Assembly: GCF_932276165.1 (NCBI RefSeq)
Contig: NC_063999.1
Coordinates: 622,501-686,500 of the forward strand
Length of the DNA: 64,000 nucleotides
Direction of reading: 5' to 3'
Origin: Plutella xylostella
Taxonomy: Eukaryota; Arthropoda; Insecta; Lepidoptera; Plutellidae
The first letter of the stretch is position 1, and every line of letters begins with the position of its first letter. Positions 40,701 to 41,542 of the stretch are shown one piece after another. Made by a program: the position numbers and the translations under genes. The notes below the pieces were generated by a model. The model made no database searches and had not been told where the DNA came from. It was given only the letters and a program-made list of their open reading frames with translations.

Positions 40701-40870
40701 TCAGGGTAAATATAGAAGATACAATATATTATCATGTCGCTAGTTAAATACTCACTCTCGTTGTGGGATATAATGAGGCAGTTTTCGTGCAGCTTCACAG
40801 AGCCGTCCTCGTTTGATTGCAGCTCATATTCGTGAATGGTGTTCAAATCAAAGGTTTCTTCCTCATCCAT
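4126..40870 (-). CDS. Protein with eight Myb/SANT-like DNA-binding repeats, 26 coding exons (reconstructed)
   Basis: Exons in transcript order: 40870-40756, 40460-40398, 38514-38431, 38159-38121, 37822-37781, 37464-37393, 37044-36776, 36697-36607, 36079-35934, 35088-34990, 34538-34412, 18899-18736, 13962-13894, 13513-13367, 12881-12765, 12347-12195, 11539-11417, 10982-10716, 10091-9986, 9111-8964, 8372-8264, 7835-7703, 6358-6281, 6052-5984, 5717-5470, 4446-4126. They total 3399 nt with phases agreeing at every join, giving about 1132 residues. The N-terminus is acidic, then come eight repeats of the Myb_DNA-bind_4/trihelix type (W-x-x..LL-x-x-Y, internal V-W, C-x-x-K/L..Y, W-P-F-F-E), spacers, and a charged helical C-terminus. 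Inferred role: nuclear DNA-binding protein. I recognise the fold, not an orthologue. The weakest splice site is the donor at 8263 (GTACTA). The largest intron (15.5 kb) is filled with mobile elements. Confidence 0.82.
4748..4896 (-). pseudogene. Second partial copy of the repeat-8 exon
   Basis: Near-identical to the 3' part of exon 5717-5470 (CEERLAEVKDAYMRMK..KVFE) with a donor-like GAG|GTTAAA. It carries a small deletion in the L-R-N-K-F-P stretch that breaks the frame and has no clear acceptor. It lies in the last intron. A piece resembling a LINE/SINE tail (CACTGCTGGAAATAGGCC) follows, as with the other copy. Confidence 0.75.
5090..5258 (-). pseudogene. First partial copy of the repeat-8 exon
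   Basis: Same frame and almost the same protein as the parent 3' part (TVLAILRNKFP...LPAKVFE), with an intact donor but no convincing acceptor. Spacing of about 340-380 bp between the three versions shows tandem duplication of exon 3' end plus intron. If a cryptic AG upstream were used, it could be an alternative exon. Confidence 0.7.
5470..5717 (-). CDS. Myb/SANT-like repeat 8 (single exon)
   Basis: Residues about 944-1026: FTLTLLESYDKHRRRG, WRTVLAILRNKF, CEERLAEVKDAYMRMK, ending ARVFE at a phase-0 donor. Two partial copies of its 3' two-thirds lie downstream at 5090-5258 and 4748-4896. Confidence 0.85.
5822..5923. mobile_element. Palindromic MITE (ACAGGGTGTTGCA family)
   Basis: Ends are inverted: GGTGTTGCAAAAAGGGTATAC on the left and GTATACACTTTTTGCAACACC on the right, about 100 bp in all. 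The same family appears at 8824-8948, 56893, 57234 and 59428-59688. Confidence 0.75.
5984..7835 (-). CDS. Myb-array gene: spacer exons between repeats 7 and 8
   Basis: Exons 7835-7703 (RMESIFSSRGRS..., Ser/Arg-rich), 6358-6281 (D-A-P-D-I-N..KKNKT) and 6052-5984 (GKTNNTSLNHADTPLSC..KKQKP), all ending in phase 1. Low-complexity and polar, with basic KKxK patches that could serve nuclear import. No known domain. Confidence 0.75.
6359..7702. other. Intron of the Myb-array gene without clear elements
   Basis: AT-rich. The only structure seen is a direct repeat, TCTCAGTTCAAAAGTATTTA, at about 6799 and 6865. Open frames here lack recognisable content. Confidence 0.5.
7947..8050. mobile_element. Inverted-repeat element A
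   Basis: 31-bp arms at 7947-7977 and 8020-8050 with one or two mismatches enclose about 42 bp. Palindromic MITE form in an intron of the array gene. No target duplication determined. Confidence 0.7.
8055..8138. mobile_element. Inverted-repeat element B
   Basis: Arms AGGTCGTTTGTTCACCGCAC and its near-complement at 8117-8138. It lies 4 bp from element A, so two foldback elements abut. Confidence 0.65.
8264..9111 (-). CDS. Myb/SANT-like repeat 7 (two exons)
   Basis: First half 9111-8964 (YTWTEESTDLMLQLYQK, VWAAIDREL), second half 8372-8264 (GYGGWFRYLDIMTKYMD...DWPYYE), residues about 765-850. The splitting intron is in phase 2, unlike the phase-0 split of repeats 2-5. The donor after the second half reads GTACTA, the least canonical site in this model. 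Confidence 0.8.
8707..8823 (-). pseudogene. Partial copy of the repeat-7 first-half exon
   Basis: Very similar to exon 9111-8964 with the same donor context (ACGTGAGTA). It lacks the 5' part and three codons after MLQ (parent MLQLYQKHRH, here MLQKHRH). A MITE abuts its 5' end, so the nearest AG is the CCTGTAG at the MITE end. It is probably a silent duplicate; exonisation through that AG is conceivable. Confidence 0.7.
8824..8948. mobile_element. Palindromic MITE (ACAGGGTGTTGCA family)
   Basis: Starts TACAGGGTGTTGCAAAAACG and ends with the inverted counterpart TTTTTACAACACCCTGTA. The interior (TTGTTCAGAATGACC) also matches the copy at 59428-59688. It sits exactly between the repeat-7 exon and its partial copy. 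Confidence 0.75.
9240..9441 (+). mobile_element. Lep1-like non-autonomous Helitron
   Basis: Begins TCCTAACTTTTAATATTATA, holds a (GTCT)n run and the stretch ATGAAATTTGGTATACAGAT, and ends GCTCGCGGGAATAGCTAG. TC start, CTAG end and a short 3' GC hairpin fit the lepidopteran Lep1 Helitron group, recognised from memory. A second copy lies at 19577-19807. Confidence 0.6.
9459..9791 (-). mobile_element. tRNA-derived SINE with 12-bp target duplication
   Basis: On the minus strand the element starts with a tRNA-like head: A box TAGCTCAGTCGGGTGAG and B box GGTTCGAATCC. A conserved body and a (TATTC)n tail follow. Perfect direct repeats GAGTAAAGGATT at 9447-9458 and 9792-9803 mark the insertion. Confidence 0.85.
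10440..10576 (-). pseudogene. Partial copy of the repeat-6 exon
   Basis: Matches the 3' half of exon 10982-10716 and its intron flank (AGTCACAACAACAAAAAACT), with scattered substitutions. The donor is lost (GAG|ATTAGT), so it cannot act as an exon. Confidence 0.75.
10716..10982 (-). CDS. Myb/SANT-like repeat 6 (single exon)
   Basis: Residues about 641-729 in an 89-codon phase 0-0 exon. It starts RMSELFSTYLWSKANVDLL, has VWDAISDEF and CQTEMHVLKARY, and ends SSWPFFE at the donor. Because the exon is a multiple of three with phase-0 ends, the whole repeat could be skipped. Spacer exon 10091-9986 (KMHRIFGED...) follows. Confidence 0.88.
11417..12347 (-). CDS. Myb/SANT-like repeat 5 (two exons), flanked by the 98-bp array
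   Basis: First half 12347-12195 (starts QMDKIFG, then PWPNRTLQLLLAMYQ and VWAAVSQSINN), second half 11539-11417 (CSQKMSELKQKYNKLM...WPLFR), residues about 549-640. The 3' 72 or so bases of the first half, plus the donor, are the last unit of the 98-bp tandem array that fills the intron. Reading past the donor at 12195 meets a stop in the next unit, so only that donor gives a full-length protein. Confidence 0.85.
11581..12266 (-). repeat. Seven tandem 98-bp units made of half an exon, a donor and a MITE-end motif
   Basis: Units start at 11581, 11679, 11777, 11875, 11973, 12071 and 12169. Each holds the 3' part of the repeat-5 exon, the donor AAT|GTGAGT, and ACAGGGTGTTGCACC, which matches the MITE terminus. 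Two variants (CCAGCC and CTAGTC) run A-A-B-A-B-A-B, so there is a 196-bp higher-order period. The last unit, type B, is the genuine exon end. 98 is not a multiple of three. Confidence 0.95.
12765..13513 (-). CDS. Myb/SANT-like repeat 4 (two exons)
   Basis: First half 13513-13367 (GWSAPRTKLLLELYEL, FWRTLAERMAE), second half 12881-12765 (LSAAKCEAKMQSLLIKYK...NWVFFP), residues about 461-548. It is split by a phase-0 intron at the same place as repeats 2, 3 and 5. The exon starts with a Gly-rich stretch. Confidence 0.85.
13146..13218. mobile_element. Foldback element in an intron
   Basis: AACGCGATCCAATGCTCGG and its inverted partner CAGCATTGGATCGCGT enclose about 35 bp. Confidence 0.65.
13246..13300 (-). 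pseudogene. Decayed copy of the repeat-4 first-half exon end
   Basis: GTTACCTCGGCAAGTCTCTC matches the parent exon end at 13363 onward with a preserved donor (GAG|GTAAC). The upstream part has diverged. It is about 120 bp downstream of the parent. Confidence 0.5.
13894..18899 (-). CDS. Myb/SANT-like repeat 3, interrupted by an intronic copia element
   Basis: First half 18899-18736 (AWPKAHTELLLDLYTEHR, then VYQDIA), second half 13962-13894 (IAALMNRLNV...NWQYYS), residues about 383-460. The phase-0 intron between them holds a complete 4.4 kb copia element and a short tandem repeat. Repeats 3 to 6 follow each other directly, without spacer exons. Confidence 0.8.
14170..14282. repeat. Short tandem repeat hit by the copia element
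   Basis: About five imperfect 22-25 bp units containing GTCATAACTTTTTTGTTCTC. The array resumes at 18655 on the other side of the copia insertion. Confidence 0.8.
14283..18654 (-). mobile_element. Complete copia-type LTR retrotransposon
   Basis: 4372 bp with two 170-bp LTRs (14283-14452, 18485-18654) that I read as identical. The 5-bp target duplication GTCAT is at 14278-14282 and 18655-18659. LTR ends are TATTAA...TTAATA. Next to the 5' LTR the plus strand reads CTGGGCCCATAACC (18471-18484), the anticodon-arm sequence of initiator Met tRNA, so first-strand priming is probably from a tRNA fragment, as known for Drosophila copia. A purine-rich tract adjoins the 3' LTR. Identical LTRs and an open frame imply a very recent insertion. 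Confidence 0.95.
14532..18389 (-). CDS. Copia Gag-Pol polyprotein, apparently intact
   Basis: One 1285-residue frame. Gag with zinc knuckle CYNCGKRGHFSREC at 224-237; aspartic protease DSG at 273-275; integrase zinc region (WHERLGH...CEAC) near 407-445 and catalytic Asp472, Asp535, Glu571 with DD35E spacing; reverse transcriptase with YVDD at 977-980; RNase H with STTEAEF toward the end. The order protease-integrase-RT-RNase H is that of Ty1/copia. No envelope gene. No stop or frameshift is visible, so it may be competent. It lies antisense in the window, hence sense to the host array gene. Confidence 0.95.
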   Translation of the reverse strand: MAMASSRVMSVEKFDGTNFRQWKFQVKCALKANGIDISIPKPATNESDWLKKDGMAMYILTSSMDLKQITLIENCETAQEIMMKLESIYEQKSELNKMLIHERFYQYKMSVSDSVAEHISKVENLAQQLKDSGESVSDLAIITKILGTLPTKYRSLRQAWMSLDPKQQTLINLTARLLDEEASITCEEEQETALLVANTKQKNQKEASASTSTQNKTTKHRFECYNCGKRGHFSRECRAPRRGTKKPTSDNTMLAFNVETNLSEVEENTWILDSGASAHMTFRKDFFEELVQCNQKSLTLGNKQSVEVRGIGKVMIKRLVNGQWEHSMLQGVLYVPSLRRNLFSEGVIVRRGYTIIKKHPNALIYKEKEVVMSAKITENNLYKLQIETVIPDSCNIVQSAHSDIKKWHERLGHINLKQLLNMSAQNVIEGLNIDNSESDFVCEACAYGKQSRLPFQKSIRGELQPGDLVYSDVCGPMSHTSVQGLRYFVLFKDAATSYRHVYFMKNKSDVLEYFKKYNAIIKNKFAHCVKILHTDNGGEYVNKAYKEYVEKEGIFHEFTAPYTPEQNGRAERELRTIVESARSMLYARNVPLNLWAEAVNCAVYILNRTSSSQTPNKTPYELWNGVKPLLGHVKVFGSIGYVHVPDQLRTKLDKKSEKMILVGYDNTNYRMYNMSTKQIKVSRNVIFDENEHLQMKKNMAQICISDEENINDGNSQELAEISVEDSTLVDSLSIENEDSMLSCNSDDVTYEPSQEIEDTEPCHVNLRPRRNRQLEANIVELSLPQTYQEAMESPQKEEWSEAIKEELMALEENETWSKVENSGQRTLTTKWVFAIKKDENGQVSRYKARLCARGFSQIKGVDYEEIFSPTTRYDSIRIILSIAAKYNLEIQQFDVKTAFLNGYLEEEIYISIPEGLHINSKYVLRLHKSLYGLKQASRCWNKRFTDFLKKYGFIQCQADSCIYVGIFKQVKVILILYVDDALIVSESKLIIKEIIDCLKQEFKIKELNLTYFVGMEIKRLNDCICICQSDYIRQVIQKFSMCNANAVSTPADVNVVISKNEDESTSNFPYREAIGSLLFLCSVSRPDICFAVNVLSRYVNNPSQQHVNAIKRVIRYLIDTKDYFIKYGESNDLIGYSDSDFASDVDTRKSTTGYIFQMNGGPITWCSQKQKTIALSTTEAEFVAACESAKEILWLKQLLSELGENYNCITLCVDNQSAIKLINNPSYHKRTKHIDVKYNFIREKVELGLIKVEYVPSNEQLADILTKPLPAQVFAYLRSHILYHC
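19165..19240 (+). repeat. LTR-element-like remnant and (GAAA)n run
   Basis: AATTGGTGACCCCGACATGA recurs at 34338-34357, with similar upstream sequence in both. It resembles a primer-binding-site region after an LTR, but no LTR pair was found. A (GAAA)n microsatellite follows at about 19213-19240. Confidence 0.4.
19577..19807 (-). mobile_element. Lep1-like Helitron with (CAGA)n microsatellite
   Basis: Minus-strand copy of the 9240 element: A|TCCTAACTAATATTATAA...GCTAG|T, fitting Helitron insertion between A and T. The internal GACA/CAGA run is expanded. Confidence 0.65.
20500..21150 (+). mobile_element. PIF/Harbinger-type element with MADF fragment
   Basis: Perfect inverted ends beginning TGGTACGTTTACACGCTTGC, about 35 bp long, with TAA on both sides (20497-20499, 21151-21153), the 3-bp target duplication typical of PIF/Harbinger. 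No transposase remains. Confidence 0.88.
20851..20997 (+). CDS. Short MADF-domain fragment of the Harbinger element
   Basis: 48 codons from ATG to TAG: MSSWSNDDCLSFLEHYQ, then a Trp in CIWNPKD and AWIRLAQLM. This is the first part of a MADF (Myb/SANT-related) domain as carried by PIF/Harbinger second proteins. It is truncated, so probably a relic. Confidence 0.6.
   Translation: MSSWSNDDCLSFLEHYQMESCIWNPKDANHKDKKKQADAWIRLAQLMQ
21405..23146. mobile_element. Second PIF/Harbinger-like element, split by later sequence
   Basis: CCCCATCCACACGCTCGGCG at 21407 faces its inverted counterpart GCGTGTGGATGGGG at 23130. Both ends continue into GCAAACAGCAAACA-type arrays. TAG flanks both sides. The centre holds a LINE tail (22268-23018) and AT-rich repeat DNA. 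Boundaries are approximate. Confidence 0.55.
22268..23018 (-). mobile_element. 5'-truncated LINE, C-terminal RT part and (TATTC)n tail
   Basis: Minus-strand reading gives the RT C-terminal region (IQKKCIRAIVGI, then KEVCVFVREHMDLF and IYNKLPIEYK), stops, and a (TATTC)n end at 22272. CR1/Jockey-like. No 5' portion. Confidence 0.7.
23399..23527 (+). pseudogene. hAT transposase N-terminal remnant
   Basis: 42 codons, with TFQNRLDIKSAGPPRP-type text resembling the start of ZMYM-like hAT proteins. It stops early. It is inside the hAT ends, so belongs to that element. Confidence 0.4.
24050..24357 (-). mobile_element. LINE 3' coding fragment
   Basis: Minus-strand frame 24344-24102 reads PEYLYNKLRW, AAFMGSFSFNSTHCWNRLD and LKTVQSFKTKLKK, the conserved C-terminal end of CR1/Jockey ORF2. 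It abuts a (GAATA)n run that ends the next LINE. Confidence 0.7.
24357..25224 (-). mobile_element. 3' part of a CR1/Jockey LINE split by gypsy
   Basis: Minus-strand coding 25220-24708 continues the RT read of 31485-30491: removing gypsy and one TACA copy gives a continuous frame (RKLIFV|FKKLRF). It ends SYEDTENLLTIVK, then an AT-rich 3' UTR and a (TATTC)n tail. Confidence 0.85.
25576..28980 (+). CDS. Gypsy Gag-Pol frame, truncated in integrase
   Basis: 1134 residues in one frame. Gag with two zinc knuckles (CFLCGKLGHKQADC at 250-263; CFKCGEPGHIATRC at 295-308), protease DSGAE near 345, RT with YVDD near 657, RNase H, and the integrase zinc domain with the first catalytic Asp (VHIDATG). The frame then goes off near 28921: an out-of-frame deletion joins the region after the first Asp to the helix carrying the catalytic Glu, and the second catalytic Asp is missing. 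No envelope gene. Confidence 0.92.
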   Translation: MNNPVPPPATSEVGSNQENERNRGENNSDEQWRGLFEMQNLQMRALIQALKTPSVNSAVNLPKFDPDKPDVDARSWCATADLCFTGNPIEGGQLIMTLSKALKGAASTWLSQITYPGMTWADFKELFTSRFVCVETNAATLINLSNDKPLEKETYGAYATRQITALMSRWKNASIEQVAVSVVLSHLAQFDNRLNRLAFTTEISTRSELQKELQAFSYLKRKSPTVTEASKPVMDNAKRQKFSQPTTVKCFLCGKLGHKQADCRLKGLYPKKQPAPASSQASHQQQPASSRAIICFKCGEPGHIATRCPAPASTPRPERRVDLCVVEPPTGELKHLGEHFVFHYDSGAECSLIKEKIANKFSGKRINNAVTLIGIGNNNVVSSLQILSEVEINGFRMEILFHVLPDVYLRSDIMLGREILSNGYSVNMTAKDFTLTRLCVVNKCDSVASAPAYDLKNINTDIPDDKLCELHRALEPFADFFIVGFPTTRVTTGQLEIKLIDPNRTVQRRPYRLSPEERKIMRDRVEELLRANIIRPSCSPFASPALLVKKQDGADRMCIDYRELNSNTVPDNYPLPLIVDQISRLHGAYYFTKLDCASGFHLIPVKDDKSIERTAFVTAEGQYEFLTMPFGLRNAISVFQRAIINALGELAYSYVIVYVDDVLIISENVEQGIERLKTVLDVLTKAGFSLNLKKCSFLKTRIEYLGYEIEAGEIRPNKRKIESLSALPPPQSVTQVRQFIGLASYFRQFVPNFSRIMAPLHILTSGKTQFAWTDKHEEARQTIIETLTTEPVLMIFDPEHPVELHTDASAEGYGAILLQIVDGKRRPVAYFSKRTTPAESRYHSYELETLAVVNAIKHFRQYLHGRRFVVVTDCNSLKSSRNKIDLTPRVHRWWAFLQSYDFDVVYRAGKQMAHVDFFSRNHLTPQSKEPVVKCAQKMVNLTELSENWLYAEQQRDGEIVKLIADLNDGEMSEDLAKTYEIRSGVLYRKVQRHGKTKCLPIVPRAMRWSVINNVHESLIHLGWEKTLEKLYDHYWFEGMCRYVKKFTDNCVTCKVAKKHSGKVQAELHPIPKVTVPWHTVHIDATGKLSGKNDTKEYVFVLIDAFTKYVLLYKRASREDNERVKGNVDSSRVER
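28991..29491 (+). pseudogene. Gypsy integrase C-terminal remnant
   Basis: After the deletion and a nonsense codon (TGA at 28988-28990) at a position usually Trp in relatives, the integrase tail continues: NRVTKASPLELMIGK, a basic stretch, and an SH3-like domain (KFSIGDFVLIEN, FKGPFRIIEVL). It has no start of its own. Confidence 0.85.
30491..31480 (-). mobile_element. 5' part of a CR1/Jockey LINE: reverse transcriptase
   Basis: Minus-strand RT with YRPISLLPAVSKILE, GIFLDLSKAFDT, GVPQGSILGPTLF and catalytic SYADDTALL, all motifs in order without stops, up to the gypsy insertion. The 5' endonuclease part is absent. It joins another LINE remnant at about 31460. Confidence 0.9.
31457..32227 (-). 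CDS. Chimeric LINE frame: PHD finger joined to RT C-terminus
   Basis: 256 residues. Residues 10-65 form a PHD-like C4HC3 finger (CGGC, CAKC, HPYC, CPAC), as in ORF1 of some insect non-LTR elements. After a Pro/Ala/Ser spacer the frame reads the C-terminal domain of ORF2 (ELHNPDIKVAGESIQL, YGPCLYGKTQRLLQRVQ). The catalytic RT is missing, so an internal deletion fused ORF1 to the ORF2 end in frame. Probably not a host gene. Confidence 0.65.
   Translation of the reverse strand: MRAYHKNCTYAMTKCGGCSKHIPRGDVTKCAKCSKCATVYHPYCLKGGDQDARPDTWLCPACAPAPAAAETIPASPLTRAVASSPEVPELVVAEDRLNSTANDTTEEFKVELGLELHNPDIKVAGESIQLVSEAKNLGINFDSNLRFEKHILNLVSSCFYRLKVLYRIRPYIKLEVREQLCESLVLSQLNYADTVYGPCLYGKTQRLLQRVQNACARYCHNIPARCHVTPYINKSNILKLASRRHLHFACLLYGII
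32228..32933. other. Sequence upstream of the chimeric LINE frame
   Basis: No gene supported. It may include the LINE 5' UTR. AGCCATAGAGCTAAGTAAA at about 32768 recurs next to spacer exon 34538-34412, a trace of local duplication. Confidence 0.4.
32942..34117. mobile_element. Long-TIR DNA element with 8-bp target duplication
   Basis: Ends CCCTCTGAACACTTGGTCCG are inverted at 34117, and the match runs about 80 bp. Direct repeat GGATTTTC flanks it (32934-32941, 34118-34125), a size seen for hAT or P-like elements. The interior repeats the ends' GGTCCGAC-type motifs and holds an RTE LINE fragment. No own transposase. Confidence 0.8.
33130..33790 (+). mobile_element. RTE-type LINE 3' fragment
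   Basis: Plus-strand frames read YVYLGQTLQLGRN, then after a frameshift VMTYGAETRTLT, RAMLGVSLKDRIRN and WQWAGHICRR, the C-terminal end of RTE-like ORF2. Inserted in the long-TIR element. A (TTCTA)n run follows at about 33917. Confidence 0.8.
34150..34262 (-). pseudogene. Decayed copy of spacer exon 34538-34412
   Basis: Same order of motifs (CTGCTGCTCTATGGTCT, the C-run, CTTTCTCCCTAGCC) and the same donor AAAG|GTATG. An inserted base after the G-run and other changes break the frame. About 270 bp downstream of its parent. Confidence 0.75.
34990..36079 (-). CDS. Myb/SANT-like repeat 2 (two exons) of the array gene
   Basis: First half 36079-35934 (W-T-P-L-L-L-Q-V-Y-E-E), second half 35088-34990 (ends LDLQIFE), residues about 259-340, split by a phase-0 intron. 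The second half lacks the terminal W-P seen in other repeats, so this copy is diverged. It is followed by spacer exon 34538-34412, which starts SLQRIYSAEEQ. Confidence 0.8.
35361..35930 (-). repeat. Tandem duplication of intron sequence with exon 3' end of repeat 2
   Basis: TTCTACATTGGCTGTGAAAATAA-like segments occur at about 35360, 35457 and 35701. At 35532-35585 the end of exon 36079-35934 (CTACCTGTCTGGTGCCGACG) is duplicated with its donor. Part of 35795-35910 also matches the repeat at 54134-54535 in reverse. Confidence 0.65.
36776..37044 (-). CDS. Myb/SANT-like repeat 1 (single exon) of the array gene
   Basis: Residues about 139-228. The repeat begins FWSVPMTHRLLDLYEEKM, has VWKEIYEAM in the middle and ends TKWPFFE at the splice donor. 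It starts in phase 1 and ends in phase 0. This is one of three repeats not split by an intron. The following exon 36697-36607 begins R-M-E-K-I-M and is a basic, Gly/Ser-rich spacer. Confidence 0.85.
37130..37246. mobile_element. Foldback MITE
   Basis: GTAAAGGGATCACCTTTTTT with inverted partner ending CGATTCCTTTAC. A related half-copy is at about 36366-36440. Confidence 0.7.
37393..40870 (-). CDS. Myb-array gene: acidic N-terminal exons 1-6
   Basis: Exons 40870-40756, 40460-40398, 38514-38431, 38159-38121, 37822-37781 and 37464-37393 encode residues 1-138. The start is MDEEETFDLNTIHEYELQ. All five internal joins are phase 1, so the small exons of 39, 42, 63, 72 and 84 nt could be skipped without breaking frame. 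Several share an acidic E-E-x-x-P..I-T-I pattern (exons 4 and 5), suggesting duplication. The segment is Glu/Asp-rich with no known domain and could be an activation or interaction tail. A Tc1 element sits in the first large intron. Confidence 0.8.
37943..38051. mobile_element. Foldback MITE
   Basis: AGTCAGCTTCATAAGTA and its inverse TACTTATGAAGCTGACT border about 75 bp. Confidence 0.7.
38674..40320 (+). mobile_element. Complete Tc1-type transposon
   Basis: 1647 bp flanked by TA. Ends CACTCGCGAGCAACCAAATC are inverted at 40320, and similarity extends imperfectly for about 150 bp with an internal repeated TGATATGTCATT motif, as in elements with inner transposase sites. It carries an intact transposase. 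It sits in intron 2 of the Myb-array gene, antisense to it. Confidence 0.93.
39009..40040 (+). CDS. Tc1 transposase (DD34E), intact
   Basis: 343 residues from MDTTPEEAAQVV. An N-terminal paired-type helix-turn-helix (AVAAQLHLSQSAVSRVYRRF) and a second HTH with a basic PRTGRHR linker precede the catalytic core: LFTDECRV, LMHDNARCHTA and DLNPIEHLWDELKRR, with 34 residues between the second Asp and the Glu. No stop or frameshift. An in-frame ATG 30 bases upstream exists, but MDTT fits family starts better. Confidence 0.94.
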   Translation: MDTTPEEAAQVVALLQQGLSQRAVAAQLHLSQSAVSRVYRRFQETGAFNRRPRTGRHRCTSERDDRFIVSTSLRNRHLTGVDVQQELRRVRQVAVSEWTVRRRLKEANLTPKRPASGPKLTAGHRQARLQFAREHLDWSIAQWRSVLFTDECRVCLHGSDRRGRVYRRPGERFAQCCFAETVAYGGGSCMMWAGISLEGKTALVFVPGGGRGGGLTADRYITDILLGHVVPYAEFVGEDFVLMHDNARCHTARVSRQFLREKELRTMDWPALSPDLNPIEHLWDELKRRVRARNPVPASVDELKTALLEEWDGIPQETVKKLIRSMRNRLQAVIRARGGNTKY

Positions 40871-41542
40871 TTTGTGATAGTTTAATTTTACTCACAAATC
40901 AGCAATACTTCGCGCCACTTTCTTTGAATGCGTTTTGAGGAGTTGTAAACAATAATAAATGATCTTTCAAATAACGCTCACGGATGTTTGAGTTTCTCTT
41001 CATCAACTCAAAACGCTGATGAAAAGGAAGGTCGCCATTTTTGACATATTTTTCACAGGACTCGCTCGATCACAAAATGACACACAGAGTAGGTAAAAGA
41101 AAAAATAAAAAGGTGGAAAACTATGTAACATATGCGGATCAAAATGTGAAGAAAAGGGGTTCTTTTCATCATGAACCATTATTTCACATAGACAGATCGT
41201 CAAAAGGAGAATAAATTTAATAATAAATTTATTACATAATCATAATCGAATAAATGAAAAAAACCATCCCTAGTTGCAAATGGCGGCAGCATGTCCATAT
41301 GACGTTTAAGCGACCTTGCGCGACGTCTATTGTCTCTCCATTTCCAATTTTGCAATTTTATACTTAAATATGTGGTAGTTTACTTGTATGTAAAATAATA
41401 CGACTGTACAAAAACAATTCCAGTCGTATGTGGTGTAAAGTTTTAATGAAATTAGTGAATTGGATGTGTACGGCAGGTGTTACCAAGACGTATAGGTTAT
41501 GTTCTTAGCGAAACCATATTTTCTGCTTATAAAATTGCCAAA
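40871..41542. promoter_or_regulatory. Divergent promoter region of the Myb-array gene and DNAJC2
   Basis: 672 bp separate the two start codons, which point away from each other. No TATA box is evident. ATGGCGGCAGCATG-like and CGCGACGT sequence lies near 41280-41325. A shared bidirectional promoter is inferred from layout only. Confidence 0.5.
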
